A program made the translations under genes and the position numbers. Positions 37,719 to 48,519 of a stretch of DNA of 64,000 nucleotides are shown here, piece by piece. The notes beneath the pieces are model-generated. The model had not been told where the DNA came from and did not search any database. It saw only the letters and a list, made by a program, of their open reading frames with translations. Position 1 is the first letter of the stretch, and the number at the start of each line of letters is the position of its first letter. The DNA comes from Prorocentrum cordatum (lineage: Eukaryota; Sar; Dinophyceae; Prorocentrales; Prorocentraceae): the NCBI GenBank assembly GCA_963575745.1, contig CAUYUJ010017639.1, positions 62,001-126,000 on the forward strand. Direction: 5' to 3'.

Positions 37719-38147
37719 CTAGGACCACACAGAGACTTCAACCTCTAGACCGACATCGACCTCTAGATCGGCGGCGTTATCGGGAAGAACATCGACATCT
37801 CCACGATATAAATAGAGATGCAGGAGCTCGCACAGCTGGCGCTCGAGCAGCGGTAACACGCAGCCGGATGTGGCCCAAAATCCCTCGAAAGATTTTGGGC
37901 CAAATCCGGAATCTCCAACCTGCAGCAGCTTAGGAGGGGGGAATGCCAGCAGCGCGACGACGGCAGCCAGAACGATAGCAATCGCCGCAATGACGCCGAC
38001 AGAAGAGGAAGGACCTGGCAAATCTACATTGACAATACCTTCGAGGGCAGGCTCGCACTCCACCTGGAAAACGACGTCTTCGAATTGCGACGGAGCGCGG
38101 CTGGCTCGCCTACCGGTACACTGTGCAAAGGCGTATCGCGCGGCCAC
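37719..38147 (-). CDS. Possible fragment with one membrane segment
   Basis: 142-codon minus frame with an acidic and Val-rich composition and one hydrophobic stretch (GVIAAIAIVLAAVVALLAF). It runs into the GCCTA satellite at its N-terminal end, so any real gene would be truncated there. No family recognised. Confidence 0.2.
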   Translation of the reverse strand: MAARYAFAQCTGRRASRAPSQFEDVVFQVECEPALEGIVNVDLPGPSSSVGVIAAIAIVLAAVVALLAFPPPKLLQVGDSGFGPKSFEGFWATSGCVLPLLERQLCELLHLYLYRGDVDVLPDNAADLEVDVGLEVEVSVWS

Positions 38148-38149
38148 GG

Positions 38150-40310
38150 GCCTGTGGTAGGCCTATCGGCAAGCTCTGCGCAGGCCTCTCGCGGGGCGCT
38201 GGCCCTCGCGGAAACCTGTGCACAATCGGTCCACGGGCCTGTGGTCGGCCTATCGGCAGGCTGTGCATGCGGCGCTGGCCTTCGCGGAGACCGGTGCACA
38301 ACCTGTCCATAGGCCTGTGGTAGGCCTATCGGTAGGCTGTGCATAGGCCTATCGCGGAGCGCTGGCCCTCGCGGAAACCTGTGCACAACTGGTCCACGGG
38401 CCCGTGGTCGGTAGGCTGTGCATAGGCCAATCGCGCGGCGCCGGCCTGTCCATAGGCCTGTAGTAGGCCTATCGGTAGGCTGTGCATAGGCCTATCGCGG
38501 GGCGCAGGCCGTCGCGGAGGCCCGTGCACAGCCTGTCCACAGGCCTGCGGCAGGCCTATCGGCAGGCTGTGCATGGGCCTATCGCGGGGCGCCAGCCGTC
38601 GCGGAGGCCTGTGGTAAGCCTATCGGCAAGCTCTGCGCAGGCCTATCGCGGGGCGCTGGCCGTCGCGGAGGCCTGTGCGCAACCGGTCCACGGGCCTGTG
38701 GTCGGCCTATCGGTAGGCTGTGCATAGGCCTATCGCGGGGCGCCGGCCGTCGCGGAGGCCTGTAGTAGGCCTATCGGTAAGCTGTGCATAAGCCTATCGC
38801 GGGGCGCAGGCCGTCGCGGAGGCCTGTGCACAGCCTGTCCACAGGTCTGTGGTGGCCTATCGGTAGGCTGTGTAGAGTCGTATTGCGCGGCTCTGGCCGT
38901 GGCGGAAGCCTGTGCGCAGCCTGTTTGGGCCTGTGATAGACCTATCGGTAGGCTGTGCATAGGCCTATCGCGCGGTGGTAGGCCTATCGGCAGGCTGTGC
39001 ATAGGCCTATCGCGGGGCGCTGGCCGTCGCGGAGGCCTTGGCGTAGCCTGACCACAGGCCTGTGGTAGGCCTATCTGTAGGCTTTACATAGGCCTATCGC
39101 TGAGCGGCGGTCGGCGCAAAGGCCTGTGAAGAGCCTGTCCACAGGCCTGTGGTAGGCTCATCGGTAGGCTGTGCATAGCTATCGGTAGGCTGTCCAAAGG
39201 CTGCGGTAGGCTTATCGGTGGCCGGTGCTCTGTGTGTGAACAAGCTTGTGGTAGGCCTATCGGTAGGTTGTGCATAGGCCTATCGGTAGGTGCCGGCCTT
39301 CGCGCAGGCCTTTGGTAGGCCTATAAATCGGCAGGCTGTGCATAGGCTTATCGCGCAACGCCGGCCGTCGCGGAAATCTGCGCACAGCCTGTCCAGAAGC
39401 CTGTGGTAGGCCTATCGGTGGGCCGTGCATAGGCTTATCGCGGGGCGCCGCCGTCGCGGAGGCATATGCACAGCCTACCGATAGGCCTGTGGTGGGCCTA
39501 TCGGTAGGCTGTGCATAAGCCTATCGCGGAGCACCAGCCGTCTCACAGGCCTGTAGTAGGCCTATCGATAGGCTGTGCGTAGGCCTATCGCGGGGTGCTG
39601 GCCGTCGCGGAGGCCTGTGCACAGCCTGTCCACAGGCCTGCAATAGGCCCATCGGTAGGCTGTGCATAGGCCTGTCGCGGGACGCCAGCCATCTCAGAGG
39701 CCGGTGCTCTGTGTGTCAACAGGCCTGTGGTAGGCCTATCGGTAGGTTGTGCATAGGCTTATCGTGCGACGCCGGCCTTCGCGCAGGCCTTTGGTAGGCC
39801 TAGTGGCAGGCTGTGCGTAAGCCTATCGCGCGGCGCCGGCCATCGCGCACAGCCTGTCCACAAGCCTGTGGTAGGCCTATCGGTAGGCTGTGCATAGGCC
39901 TATCGCGGGGCGCGACCGTCGCGGAGGCCTTTGCATAGCGTGTCCACAGGCCTGTGGTAGGCCTATCGGTAGGCTGTGCATAGGCCTATCGCGGAGCGCC
40001 GGCCGTCTCACAGGCCTGTGGTAGGCCTATTGGTAGGCTGTGCATAGGCCTATCGCGAGCACTGGCTGTTGCAGAGGCTTGTACAGAGCCTGTCCACAGG
40101 CCTGTGGTAGGCCTATCGGTAGGCTGTGCATAGGCCTATCGCGGAGCGGCGGTCGTCGCAGAGGCCTGTGCAGAGCCTGTCCACAGGGAGGTCTGTGGTA
40201 GGCCTATCGGTAGGCTGTGCATATACTATCGCGAAGCGAAGGTCGTCACAAAGGCCTGTGGTAGGCCTATCGGCAGGCCGTGCGTAGGTCTATCGCGAGC
40301 TGTGGAAAAG
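38150..40310. repeat. GCCTA-rich satellite, block 2 (main array)
   Basis: About 2.2 kb of tandem units. The core is GTGGTAGGCCTATCGGTAGG, then CTGTGCATAGGCCTATCGCG and a GGGCGCCGGCCGTCGCGG tail, about 64 bp. A longer 87-bp form adds a 23-bp module GCCTGTGCACAGCCTGTCCA. Spacing between equivalent points is 64, 87 or sums of these. Confidence 0.92.
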
Positions 40311-40347
40311 CGCCGGGGCTCGTCCGATTAGCGCGAAAACGCCCGCA

Positions 40348-40615
40348 CCAGAAATGGAAAAGTGGAAAAGTGGAAAAGTGGAAAAGCGGAAAAACGGAGA
40401 AGGGAACAGAAAAGTGGAAAAATGGAAAAGCGGAAAAACGGAGAAGGGTACGGAAAAGTGGAAAAGTGGAAAAGTGGAAAAGCGGAAAAGCTGATAGGAT
40501 ATCAGAAAAAATGGAAAAGTGGAAAAGCGGAAACGCAGAAAACCAACGAAGGGAACGGAAAAGCGGAAAAGTGGAAAAGTGGAAAAGCGGAACAGCGCAT
40601 AGGATAGTCAGAAAA
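40348..40615. repeat. GTGGAAAA minisatellite
   Basis: 8-bp repeats (GTGGAAAA/GCGGAAAA) with inserted AACGGAGAAGGG segments. Confidence 0.92.
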
Positions 40616-40734
40616 AACTAGGCAGGAAAAGATCAAGTAGAAAAGTGGAATAATGGAAGAGCAGAAGCAAGAAGTGCCGTCTTCGGGGTCTCTGGGTTCT
40701 CGTGCGCTCTTGGGCCGCTTTGGGAGCGTCGTGG

Positions 40735-41240
40735 AAGCCTCTGATGCGTCGATCCTCGATCCTCGATTCTCGACGGTCGAGGTTCGAAACAGGTAGAGGA
40801 TCAAGTACTGACTTTGGATCGACGCTCGAAGATCGAGGTTTCATTGAGGATCGATCGAGGATGGAGGCTCGATTGAGGATCGAACATCAAAGATCGAGGA
40901 TGGAGGGTGGACATTGGGTCGAGGATCGACGATCCAGAGTCGAGGATACTGGATCGAGAACTGCCGAGCACTCGAGGTACGAAGTTCCATCGAAGATCGA
41001 GGATCATTGATCGATCGAAGATCCAGGTTCGACCGAGGACCGCGGATCGCAGATCGATGATCGAGGATTGACTTTCGCTAGCTCCGATCGAAGATCAGAG
41101 TTCGATCGAGGATCGAGGATCGAAACTGGATCGAGGATCGAGGATCCAGGCTCGTTCGAGGATCGAGGATCGAGTTTCGATCGGGGATCGAAGATCGCCA
41201 GGATCGATCGAGCATCGAAGATCGATTGAGGACCGACTCC
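40735..41240. repeat. GATCGAGG minisatellite
   Basis: Degenerate 8-12 bp repeats (GATCGAGGATCGA) over about 500 bp, extremely rich in GATC and TCGA. Confidence 0.88.
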
Positions 41241-41860
41241 CGGAGAGAGGGAGGCGGAGGAGGGAGGAGGGAAGACGATGAGGGAGGAGGACGAGGAGGT
41301 AGGATGGACGAGGAGGTAGGATGGACGAGGAGGAGGAGGAGAATGCTGGAGAAGGGGAAAGCTGGAGAAAACTGAAGAAGTTTGAGGAAGAGGAGGAGGA
41401 GGAAGGAGGAAAAGGAGGAGGAGGAGAAGAAAGCTGGAGAAAGCTGGAGGAGGAGGAGGAGGAGAAGTAACCTGGAGAAAGTTGGAGGAGGACCTGGGGG
41501 ACCTGTCGGCTTGGGGGAGGACCTGGAGGAGGACCTGGGGGACCTGGAAAGCCTCGCCCTGCCGAGCCCGCTGTCGTCCTCGTCCTCGTCGTCGTCGTCG
41601 TCGTCGTCGTCCTCCTCCTCCTCCTCCTCCTCCTCCTCCTCCTCCTCCTCCTCCTCCTGAGGACGAGAAAACTGGAGAAAGCTTGAGGAGGAGGCGGAGG
41701 AGACAGCTGGACGAGAGGAGGAGGAGGAGGAGGAGGAGGAGGAGGAGGAAGAGGAGGAGCTGGAGAAAGCTGAGAAAGCTGAGGAAGCTGGGGCGGCGGT
41801 GGCGGCGGCGACGGCGGCGGCGACGGCGGCGGTGGCGGCGCGAGGGGTGCCGGCGGCAGC
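41240..41860. repeat. GGA, TCC, CGT and GGC microsatellite mosaic
   Basis: Purine (GGA)n tract, a short (CGT)n then (CTC)n tract at 41,578-41,658, more (GGA)n, then (GGC)n/(GAC)n at about 41,790-41,850. Confidence 0.85.
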
Positions 41861-41875
41861 CTCCTCCCCTGGCGT

Positions 41876-42006
41876 CACGCCGTCCAAGAGCCGTCGAGCC
41901 GAAGAATTTGTGTCAATGGAAATCTTGACGCAAACAGGCGCCACGCCGTCCAAGAGCCGTCGAGCCGAAGAATTTGTGTCAATGGAAATCTTGACGCAAA
42001 CAGGGT
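41876..42006. repeat. 66-bp tandem duplication plus a distant third copy
   Basis: 41,876-41,941 and 41,942-42,006 are almost identical (CCGTCCAAGAGCCGTCGAGC start). A shorter diverged copy is at 42,132-42,180. Confidence 0.9.
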
Positions 42007-42244
42007 CTCGGAGCGTTCGGGGGGTCTTTGGAGCATACGGGGAGCCTCTTGTGGCCGTCTGGAGCCGATCTTGGGCCGCCTTGGAGCAGGCTGGGAGCGT
42101 CTTGGGCCCCCTGGAGGCCCTCCCCGAGTTAGGCCGTCCAAGAGCCGTCAAAGCGAAGAATTTGTGTCAATGCAAATCCCTTGCGAAGCGCATCCAGGGG
42201 GGTTCCCGGTGGACGCCTTGAGCTGAGCTTGGGCCGTCTTGGAG

Positions 42245-42585
42245 AAGTGGAAACTGGAAAAGTGGAAAAGAAACATAAAAAAGTGGAAAAGTGGAAAAGT
42301 GGAAAAGTTAGCCTTGTGTCTCAGGGGTTCCTTGCTTTTCCACTTTTCCACTTTTCTACTTTTCCACTTTTCTGTTTTTCTGAAATTTGCTCGGGCTTTT
42401 CCACTTTTCCACTTTTCCATTTGCTCTATTGATTTTCTACTTTTCTACTTTTCCACTTTTCCACTTTTCTAACTGTCGTTACACTTTTCCACTTTTCCAC
42501 TTTTCCATGTGTGTCGTGCTTTTCCACTTTTCCAATGGAGGTTTGTACTTTTCCACTTTTCCACTTTTCCACTTTTCTATTTCTG
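42245..42585. repeat. GTGGAAAA minisatellite with its inverted copy
   Basis: GTGGAAAA repeats (42,245-42,308), a short unique centre, then TTTTCCAC repeats (42,337-42,585); a potential hairpin. Confidence 0.9.
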
Positions 42586-42639
42586 GTCTGAACGTTTTCG
42601 CACTATTTGAACGAGCCCAGGCTTACTTCCTTAGATCGC

Positions 42640-43095
42640 GAGGCGCTGGCCGTCGCATAGGCCTGTGCACAGCCTGTCCACAAGGCTGCGGCAGACCTAT
42701 CGGCAGGTTGTGCGTAGGCATGCGCAGAGGCTATGGATAGGCTATGCGCAGGTCTGTGTCCAGACTGCACACAGGCGCCGAAGTAGCCTATCGATAGGCC
42801 TATGGGTAGGGTGTGCATAGACCTGTCCACAGGCCCATCGTTAGGCCTATGGATGGGCTGTGAATAGGGCTGTCGCAGACCTGTCGACAGGCTATGCACA
42901 GGCCTATGGTAGCCTACTGTATAGGCTACGCATAGGCCGTCGTCAGAGGCGTCCACAAACCTGTGCACACCCTATGGACAGGCCTACGATAGGCCTGTGC
43001 ATACGCTATGCGTAGGCCTGTCAAAGGCCTACGCGTAGCCTATACATAGGCCAACAAGGCACCCATCGTAGGCTATGCATAGGCTGTTGTCGGGA
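42640..43095. repeat. GCCTA-rich satellite, block 3
   Basis: Same word family as blocks 1 and 2 (GGCCTGTGCACAGCCTGTCC, TAGGCCTAT), more degenerate. Confidence 0.85.
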
Positions 43096-43540
43096 TTGTT
43101 AATTGCCCCGGAACGCCTCTTAGGGGACTCCTATCCACGGCCAGGGGAGGAGATGGAGGCCACACAAAAGGGCAAGCAGGGGGGAAGGGAGAAAGAGGTG
43201 AGGGGAGAGGGCAAGGCAGACACCGATGGCCATGCGAGGCCACGGGCAAGGAGGATGGAGCCCATGAACGGGCAGGGCCACGCAAAGGCGAGAGGCTGGC
43301 TGCAGCCCGCTGGCCGAGGGCCACGGGATGTGAAGGAACACGGGGTCAGGGGTGGGCGCCACGGACGCACGGCCCAGGGCCTGGCTTCATGCACGGGGCT
43401 GTTCACAGAACTTGTGTGGGTTGCCTGATGTACGGCCTGCGGCTAGGGAGGGCCAGGGGCGGCAAGGGGGCGCCGCCCTCACAGCACCGCTGGAGCCATG
43501 CGGCCGCCGCCTGCAGTGCCGCCTCCACTGGAGTCGCGCC
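43096..43540. other. No gene recognised
   Basis: Mixed GC-rich sequence downstream of the LINE-like fragment. Minus frames are open, but I see no motif. Confidence 0.35.
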
Positions 43541-43900
43541 TTAGATGAGGTCCATGCTGCTGTGCGCCTCTGGGAGCGCTAGGCGGTGCCCCAACAGGTG
43601 CACCACTGTGTCTGGGGCTTCGCCACACAGGCAACATCGGGGCACGGCTCCACTGCGGTCGGTGGCCAGAACTCTTTGGAGCGCCGGCCGCGCCCACGCC
43701 TGTATCTCTCCTCCATCGAAGAGACCGACGCAGCTAGGTGGTGCGCACCCCAGGTCCCTCGCGCTGGCCATCCTGGCGCGCACCAGCGGCGGCGCTGCCA
43801 ACCACGGCTGTTCCACGAGCGCACGCAGACGGCGGCGCAGGGGGCTTCGGAAACCCAACAGTTGCAGGCGTCGCCGCCCGGCCCGGTCGTGCCGCGGCTC
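43541..43900 (-). pseudogene. Possible C-terminal fragment of a LINE reverse transcriptase
   Basis: The minus frame ending at 43,541 has CCLCGEAPDTVVHLLGH near its C-terminus, which resembles the Cys/His motif that follows RT in many LINEs (CxxCG...ET..H). The last metal ligand is not the usual Cys. Upstream the frame turns into low-complexity Gly/Arg sequence over a TCC tract, so only the final ~120 codons are plausible. Weak call. Confidence 0.25.
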
Positions 43901-44109
43901 TGGGGCGCTCTGGGTAGGCGGAGTCTTCAGTCGGAGCGCCCGGCCTTTCGGGTCCCGTGGCACAGCTATCTCATTATCGCGAGCGGTGCCCGCAGACCCC
44001 CCCTCCCTCGGAGCCAGGGGCCGGTCGGCTAGCGCCCGACGCCGCAGCGGAGGGCGCCCCATCTTGGGCCCCCGAGAAAGGGGTTGTCTGGCGGCCCCTT
44101 CTGCACGAA

Positions 44110-44230
44110 GCTCTTGGAGGGCCCTTCTCCTCCTTCTCCTCCTCTTCCTCCTCTTCCTCCTCCTCGTCGTCCTCCTCCTCCCGCTTACCCCTCCTCCTCC
44201 TCCTCCTCCTCCTCCTCCTCCTCCTCCACT
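44110..44230. repeat. TCC microsatellite
   Basis: (CTC)n with TTC and CGT interruptions. Confidence 0.85.
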
Positions 44231-44569
44231 TCCAGCGGAAGTAGCGCTGTTACATATATGGCGGGGGTGCACCAGGGGAGCGAAGGGTAACCCCAATACT
44301 GCCGTCCCCAGTCGCCTTAGCATGATGGACGAGGCCGTGCAGTGGCTCGGTATCTTACCCATGGAATTCCTCGTAAAGTCATTTGGCGTTGTGATTCTGT
44401 CTGTGCCTCCCGAGCTGACGCTAGCGATTGATGTTCACTTCGTCTTGGCCCATCCCGAGGCCTGTGCTCGCGATCTGTAACCCTGTTCTATGCTAAACTG
44501 TGCCTTTCACCCTTTCCTAATGTTCGGCTCTCGCTGTCACCCAAACTCTGCAAGGCTTCGTATGTGCTC

Positions 44570-44765
44570 GCTGCTCCTCCTCCTCCTCCTCCTCCTCCTC
44601 CTCCTCCTCGTCTTCCTCCTCCTCCTCCTCCTGCGACTCCTCCCCCTCTCCCTACTCCTCCTCCTCCTCCTCCCCTCCTCCTCCTCCTCCTCCTCCTCCT
44701 CCTCCTCCTCCTCCTCCTCCTCCTCCTCCTCCTCCTCCTCCTCATCCTCCACTTCATCCTCGTCC
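44570..44765. repeat. TCC microsatellite
   Basis: Nearly uninterrupted (CTC)n for about 190 bp. Confidence 0.9.
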
Positions 44766-45279
44766 GAAAGGCCCGGGGGCACCCGAGTAGGTCCCCACCC
44801 CCGACACCTGGGGGGACCCCCGGGCGTTGGGGTTATGGTCCCGGGATGTCCTCGGTCTCTAGCCACAAAAAACGCCACCTACCGGACACAACTCTTGAAA
44901 AACTGGTTCCGTGACTTTCCGCCGCGATGTCTTAGTTCTACGATGCAACTCAGTGAATTATGCAAGTAGAAAGGCAAAGGACAGGGAGGGTCGAGGAAGA
45001 AGGCGGAGGCGAAGCGCAAGGCGCGTGCGGCAGCAAGGGCGGCCCAGCGGGGGCAGAGAGAGGAAAGAAGAGGGGCGGCCGGGGGCGGGGGCGGTCGGGT
45101 CGGTCAGTGGTGGTGGTCATGGCGCCGTCGCGCTGGCCGTGGTCGTGGTCGTAGATCTGGTCGGCTGTGGTCCCGGTAGTGAATGTGCCGGCGCTGGTCG
45201 TGATCGCGGCGTCGTCGTGGGGGTCGTCGTGTTCAGAGTCGTCGTCGTGGTGTTGGTGGCGGCAGTGGTTGTCATCCTC

Positions 45280-45465
45280 GTCCTCTTTCTCCTTCTCCTC
45301 CTCCTCGTCCTCCTCCTCCTCAGCATCTTCCTCCTCCTCAGCATCCTCCTCCTCTTCCTCCTCCTCCTCCTCATCTCGCTCACCCCTCCATCCTCCTCCT
45401 CCTCCTCCCGCTCACCCCCCCTCCTCCTCATCCTCATCCTCGTCCTCCTCATCATCCATTTTTTC
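45280..45465. repeat. TCC microsatellite
   Basis: (CTC)n with CGT and CAT interruptions, preceded by GTGGTC-rich sequence. Confidence 0.85.
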
Positions 45466-45544
45466 CTTATAAGTGTCTGATCCCTGTCGCACCCCGGGGT
45501 CAGTCGGAAGGGCGGGCCAGGCGTTACGTCTGAAGCTTCTCAAG

Positions 45545-45740
45545 TGGCAACCGTGTCACAGATGGAGGGCGGGTCGCTTTCAAAATGTGGCTCTCGCCTC
45601 AGCGCCGCGCACATTCGTTCTAAAATATTGCAAGAGCTTCACGGATTGAGGGCGGTTCATTTCCAAAATGCGGCTCTCGCCTTAGCGCCGCGTGCACTCG
45701 TCTTAAGCAATTGTAAGAGTTTCACAAATTCCCATTGTTA
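45545..45740. repeat. ~80-bp minisatellite family, block 1
   Basis: Two to three copies of a unit with GGATGGAGGGCGG, a TTTCCAAAATG-like segment, GGCTCTCGCC and TAGCGCCGCG. Related blocks at 46,815-47,330 and 48,105-48,505. Confidence 0.85.
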
Positions 45741-45744
45741 ACGT

Positions 45745-46810
45745 ACCAGAAACGATGTTCTGGAACGACTCAATATTGCCATGACGCACAAATTACTTTG
45801 AGTCGCGGTGTTGAAGTCCCGGGAATGTTTTTCTAGTGCGTTTCAGGACCGTCAAGACGCAACAGTCTGGTTGATTCGTGGCGTTGGAGTTGTGAGAACG
45901 GTGTTTCGGCACGCTTCAGGATCTTCAAACGATTGCCTCCAAGCGGGGCACTTTTCTCAGTGAAAATGAATCCCTGCAGGGGCATATGGAGAGGGAGCTT
46001 GGAGGGAGGCTTTACTCCAACATCGTTGATGAGTGTTGGGTTTGCACTGGTCTTCCTCCTCCTCCTCCTCCTCCTTATCCTCCTCCTCATCCTCCTCCTC
46101 CTCCTCCTCCTCCTCCTCTCTTCCTCCTCCTCCCTCCCCCAGCTCACTCTCCGCCCCTGATCCGGACGACCCCCCGCCCTGACGCCCGCCCATGGTTTGC
46201 CGGTGCTGTGCGGGGGTCCGCGGAGCCTCGGCGTTGGCATCCGCGTCTGGCTCCGCGTCACTGGGCTCGGCGGGCCACTCCACCTTCTGGTCCTGCGCGA
46301 CGCTCGTGGTCCGAGGAAGAGGTGCTGAGCTTTGCCTTCGACCCTCGAAGATCCGCGGTGGCGGTTTCCGAACGTTTTCGGGAGGGCTGGCGGACGCGCT
46401 TGGCCTCTGTCAGGCCTCCAGGAGCCTCCAGGAGCTTCCTGAAGACTCCAGGGGCCCCGGGGGTCCGGATCCGGGGCCGAAGGCAAAGCCTCACCAGGAG
46501 GAGGAGGGAGGTAAGGTAAAGCCGCGTGAACAGTGTCAAGCCAAATGCTGGCACTTGCAGCACCCCTGCAAAACACGCGGACGCGCAGAGCCCTGTACAA
46601 GGCCGCGCTCGGGGCACACCTCTTACCTCTTAGGGTGCAAGACTGTCGTTGTCGTCGCCACCGCCGTCGTCGTCGTCGTCGTCGACCTCCTCCTCAACAC
46701 CCTCCTTCTCCTCCTCCTCCTCCTCCTCCACCTCCTCCTCCTTCTCTTCCTTCACCATCCCCCTACTCCCCCAGTCGCACCGCCCGACGTGTCCCTAGGC
46801 CAGCACAGGC
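45745..46810. other. Mixed sequence with TCC tracts, no gene recognised
   Basis: (CTC)n tracts at about 46,050-46,140 and 46,680-46,760. Intervening frames have no motifs. Confidence 0.4.
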
Positions 46811-46814
46811 GTAA

Positions 46815-47330
46815 ACTCTTAACAATTACATACACGGATGGAGGCCGGGCGCTTTCGCATGGGGCTCTCGCCTTAGCGCCGCGAGCAGTCGTCTGAAAAA
46901 CTTAACACAACTACACGGCTTGAGGCCGTCCCCTTTTCAAATTGGGGTTCTCGCCTTCGACTTCTTCCTAAGCTATTGATATTGCTTAACGGCTGCGCGA
47001 ATGAACGGCGGTACCTTTCCAGAATGTGGCTCTCATCATGGCGCCGAGAACATTCGTCTTGAAAATAAAAATCTCAGGACAGTCCCAAAGATGGAACCGG
47101 GCTCCTTTCCAGAATGGGGCCGTGGCCTCAGACTTCCGCGCGCCAGGGACAATCCAATGTGCAAAAATTGTGCAATGGCTACACGGCTGGAGTGCAGAAC
47201 TTTTTCAATATGAGGCTCTCGCCAGGGCGCCGCGAAATTCGTCTGAAAAGGCTGCGCCAGCTACAAAGATGGAGGGCGGCTTCTTTGCACAATGGGGCTA
47301 TCGATAGCGCCGCGTAAAGTCGTCTCAAAA
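46815..47330. repeat. ~80-bp minisatellite family, block 2
   Basis: About six diverged units with the same GGCTCTCGCC and GCGCCGCG landmarks as block 1. Confidence 0.85.
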
Positions 47331-47409
47331 CACGAAGTTATCATCCAAGCAGTGCGTGCATTTAGGGGTTTTTACTTCTCCTCTAAGAACTGGGCTAGTG
47401 CGGCGGTAT

Positions 47410-47620
47410 GGCGTCTATGTGGCCGCCGTCGCCACCCCGTCGCCGCCTCGTCGCCGACCGTCGTTCGGGTCGGTGTGGCGGTCTGGCGGCTGTGGCCGCC
47501 GTCGCCGCCCCATCGCCGCCTCGTCGCCGCGCGTCGTCTGGGCCGGTGTGGCGGTTTGGCGGCTCTGTTTCCGCCGTCGCCTCCCCGTCGTCACCTCGTT
47601 GCGGCCTCGCAAAACTGTAC
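47410..47620. repeat. ~72-bp GC-rich tandem repeat
   Basis: Three copies of a unit with CGCCGTCGCC, CCTCGTCGCCG and GGTGTGGCGGTTTGGCGGC. Confidence 0.8.
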
Positions 47621-47629
47621 CGCATAAAT

Positions 47630-48040
47630 TGCACCACGTGGAGTGCACCACCTAGATTGCACCACGCAGGTTGCACCACATATACTGCTCCACATATATT
47701 GCGCAACAAAGATTGCAACACATCGGCTGCACAACCTCGATCACACAACATACATTGTCCATCGCACATTACATGTTGCATACCATAGATCGCACAGCAT
47801 ATATTTCACCACGTATGATGCATCACAAAGATATCACCGTAAAGATAACACAGCATATATTGCATCACATATTTCGCACCACGCGTGTTGCACAACATGG
47901 GTTGCACCGCACATATTGCACGACGATGAGCGTGCAACATAACTTCCACACAATATAATGCACATCGTAGATTGCACCACGTAGACTAGATTGCACCACG
48001 CTGATTGCACCACATGTTTTTCCATGTAGATCGCGCAGAA
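47630..48040. repeat. ATTGCACCAC minisatellite
   Basis: Irregular 16-20 bp units of the form ATTGCACCACRTAG, drifting to TTGCACAACATA and similar. Confidence 0.85.
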
Positions 48041-48104
48041 TATATTGCTAGAGAAGCACTGTTTGGTGCCCACGCTGGCCATCATTTAAATTACCCCAAG
48101 AGCG

Positions 48105-48505
48105 ATATTGCACAACTGCTACACGGATGGACGGCGGTACCTTTCCAGAACGTGGCTCTCGCAATAGCGTCGCGCACATTCGTCCTAGAAGATCAAGAAC
48201 CCGCGACAATTACAAAGATGGGGCCTGGTCCTTTCCCATAATGGGGCCGTGGCGTCAGACTTCCGCGCACCAAAGAAAAATCCAATGTTTGAAACTGTGC
48301 ACTGGCTACACGGCTGGAGGGCAAAACCTTTTTCAATATGAGGTTCTCGCTCTGGCGCCAAGCACATTCGTCTTAAAAGGCCGCACCAGCTACAAGGATG
48401 GAGGGCTGCTCCTTTGCACAGCGGGGCTATCGATAGCGCCCCGTACGTTCGTCTTAGTAAGCTGCAATTTCTACCAAGGTGGACGGCGGTACGTTGTTGA
48501 CTGCC
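48105..48505. repeat. ~80-bp minisatellite family, block 3
   Basis: About five units of the same family; it abuts the 3' end of the LINE fragment. Confidence 0.85.
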
Positions 48506-48519
48506 TAGGGATGACCGGC

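Noticed and set aside
45570-45690. CCAAAATG-GGCT strings in the ~80-bp minisatellite as inverted leader relics
   Set aside because: Match is limited to about 7-11 nt with insertions and varies between units.
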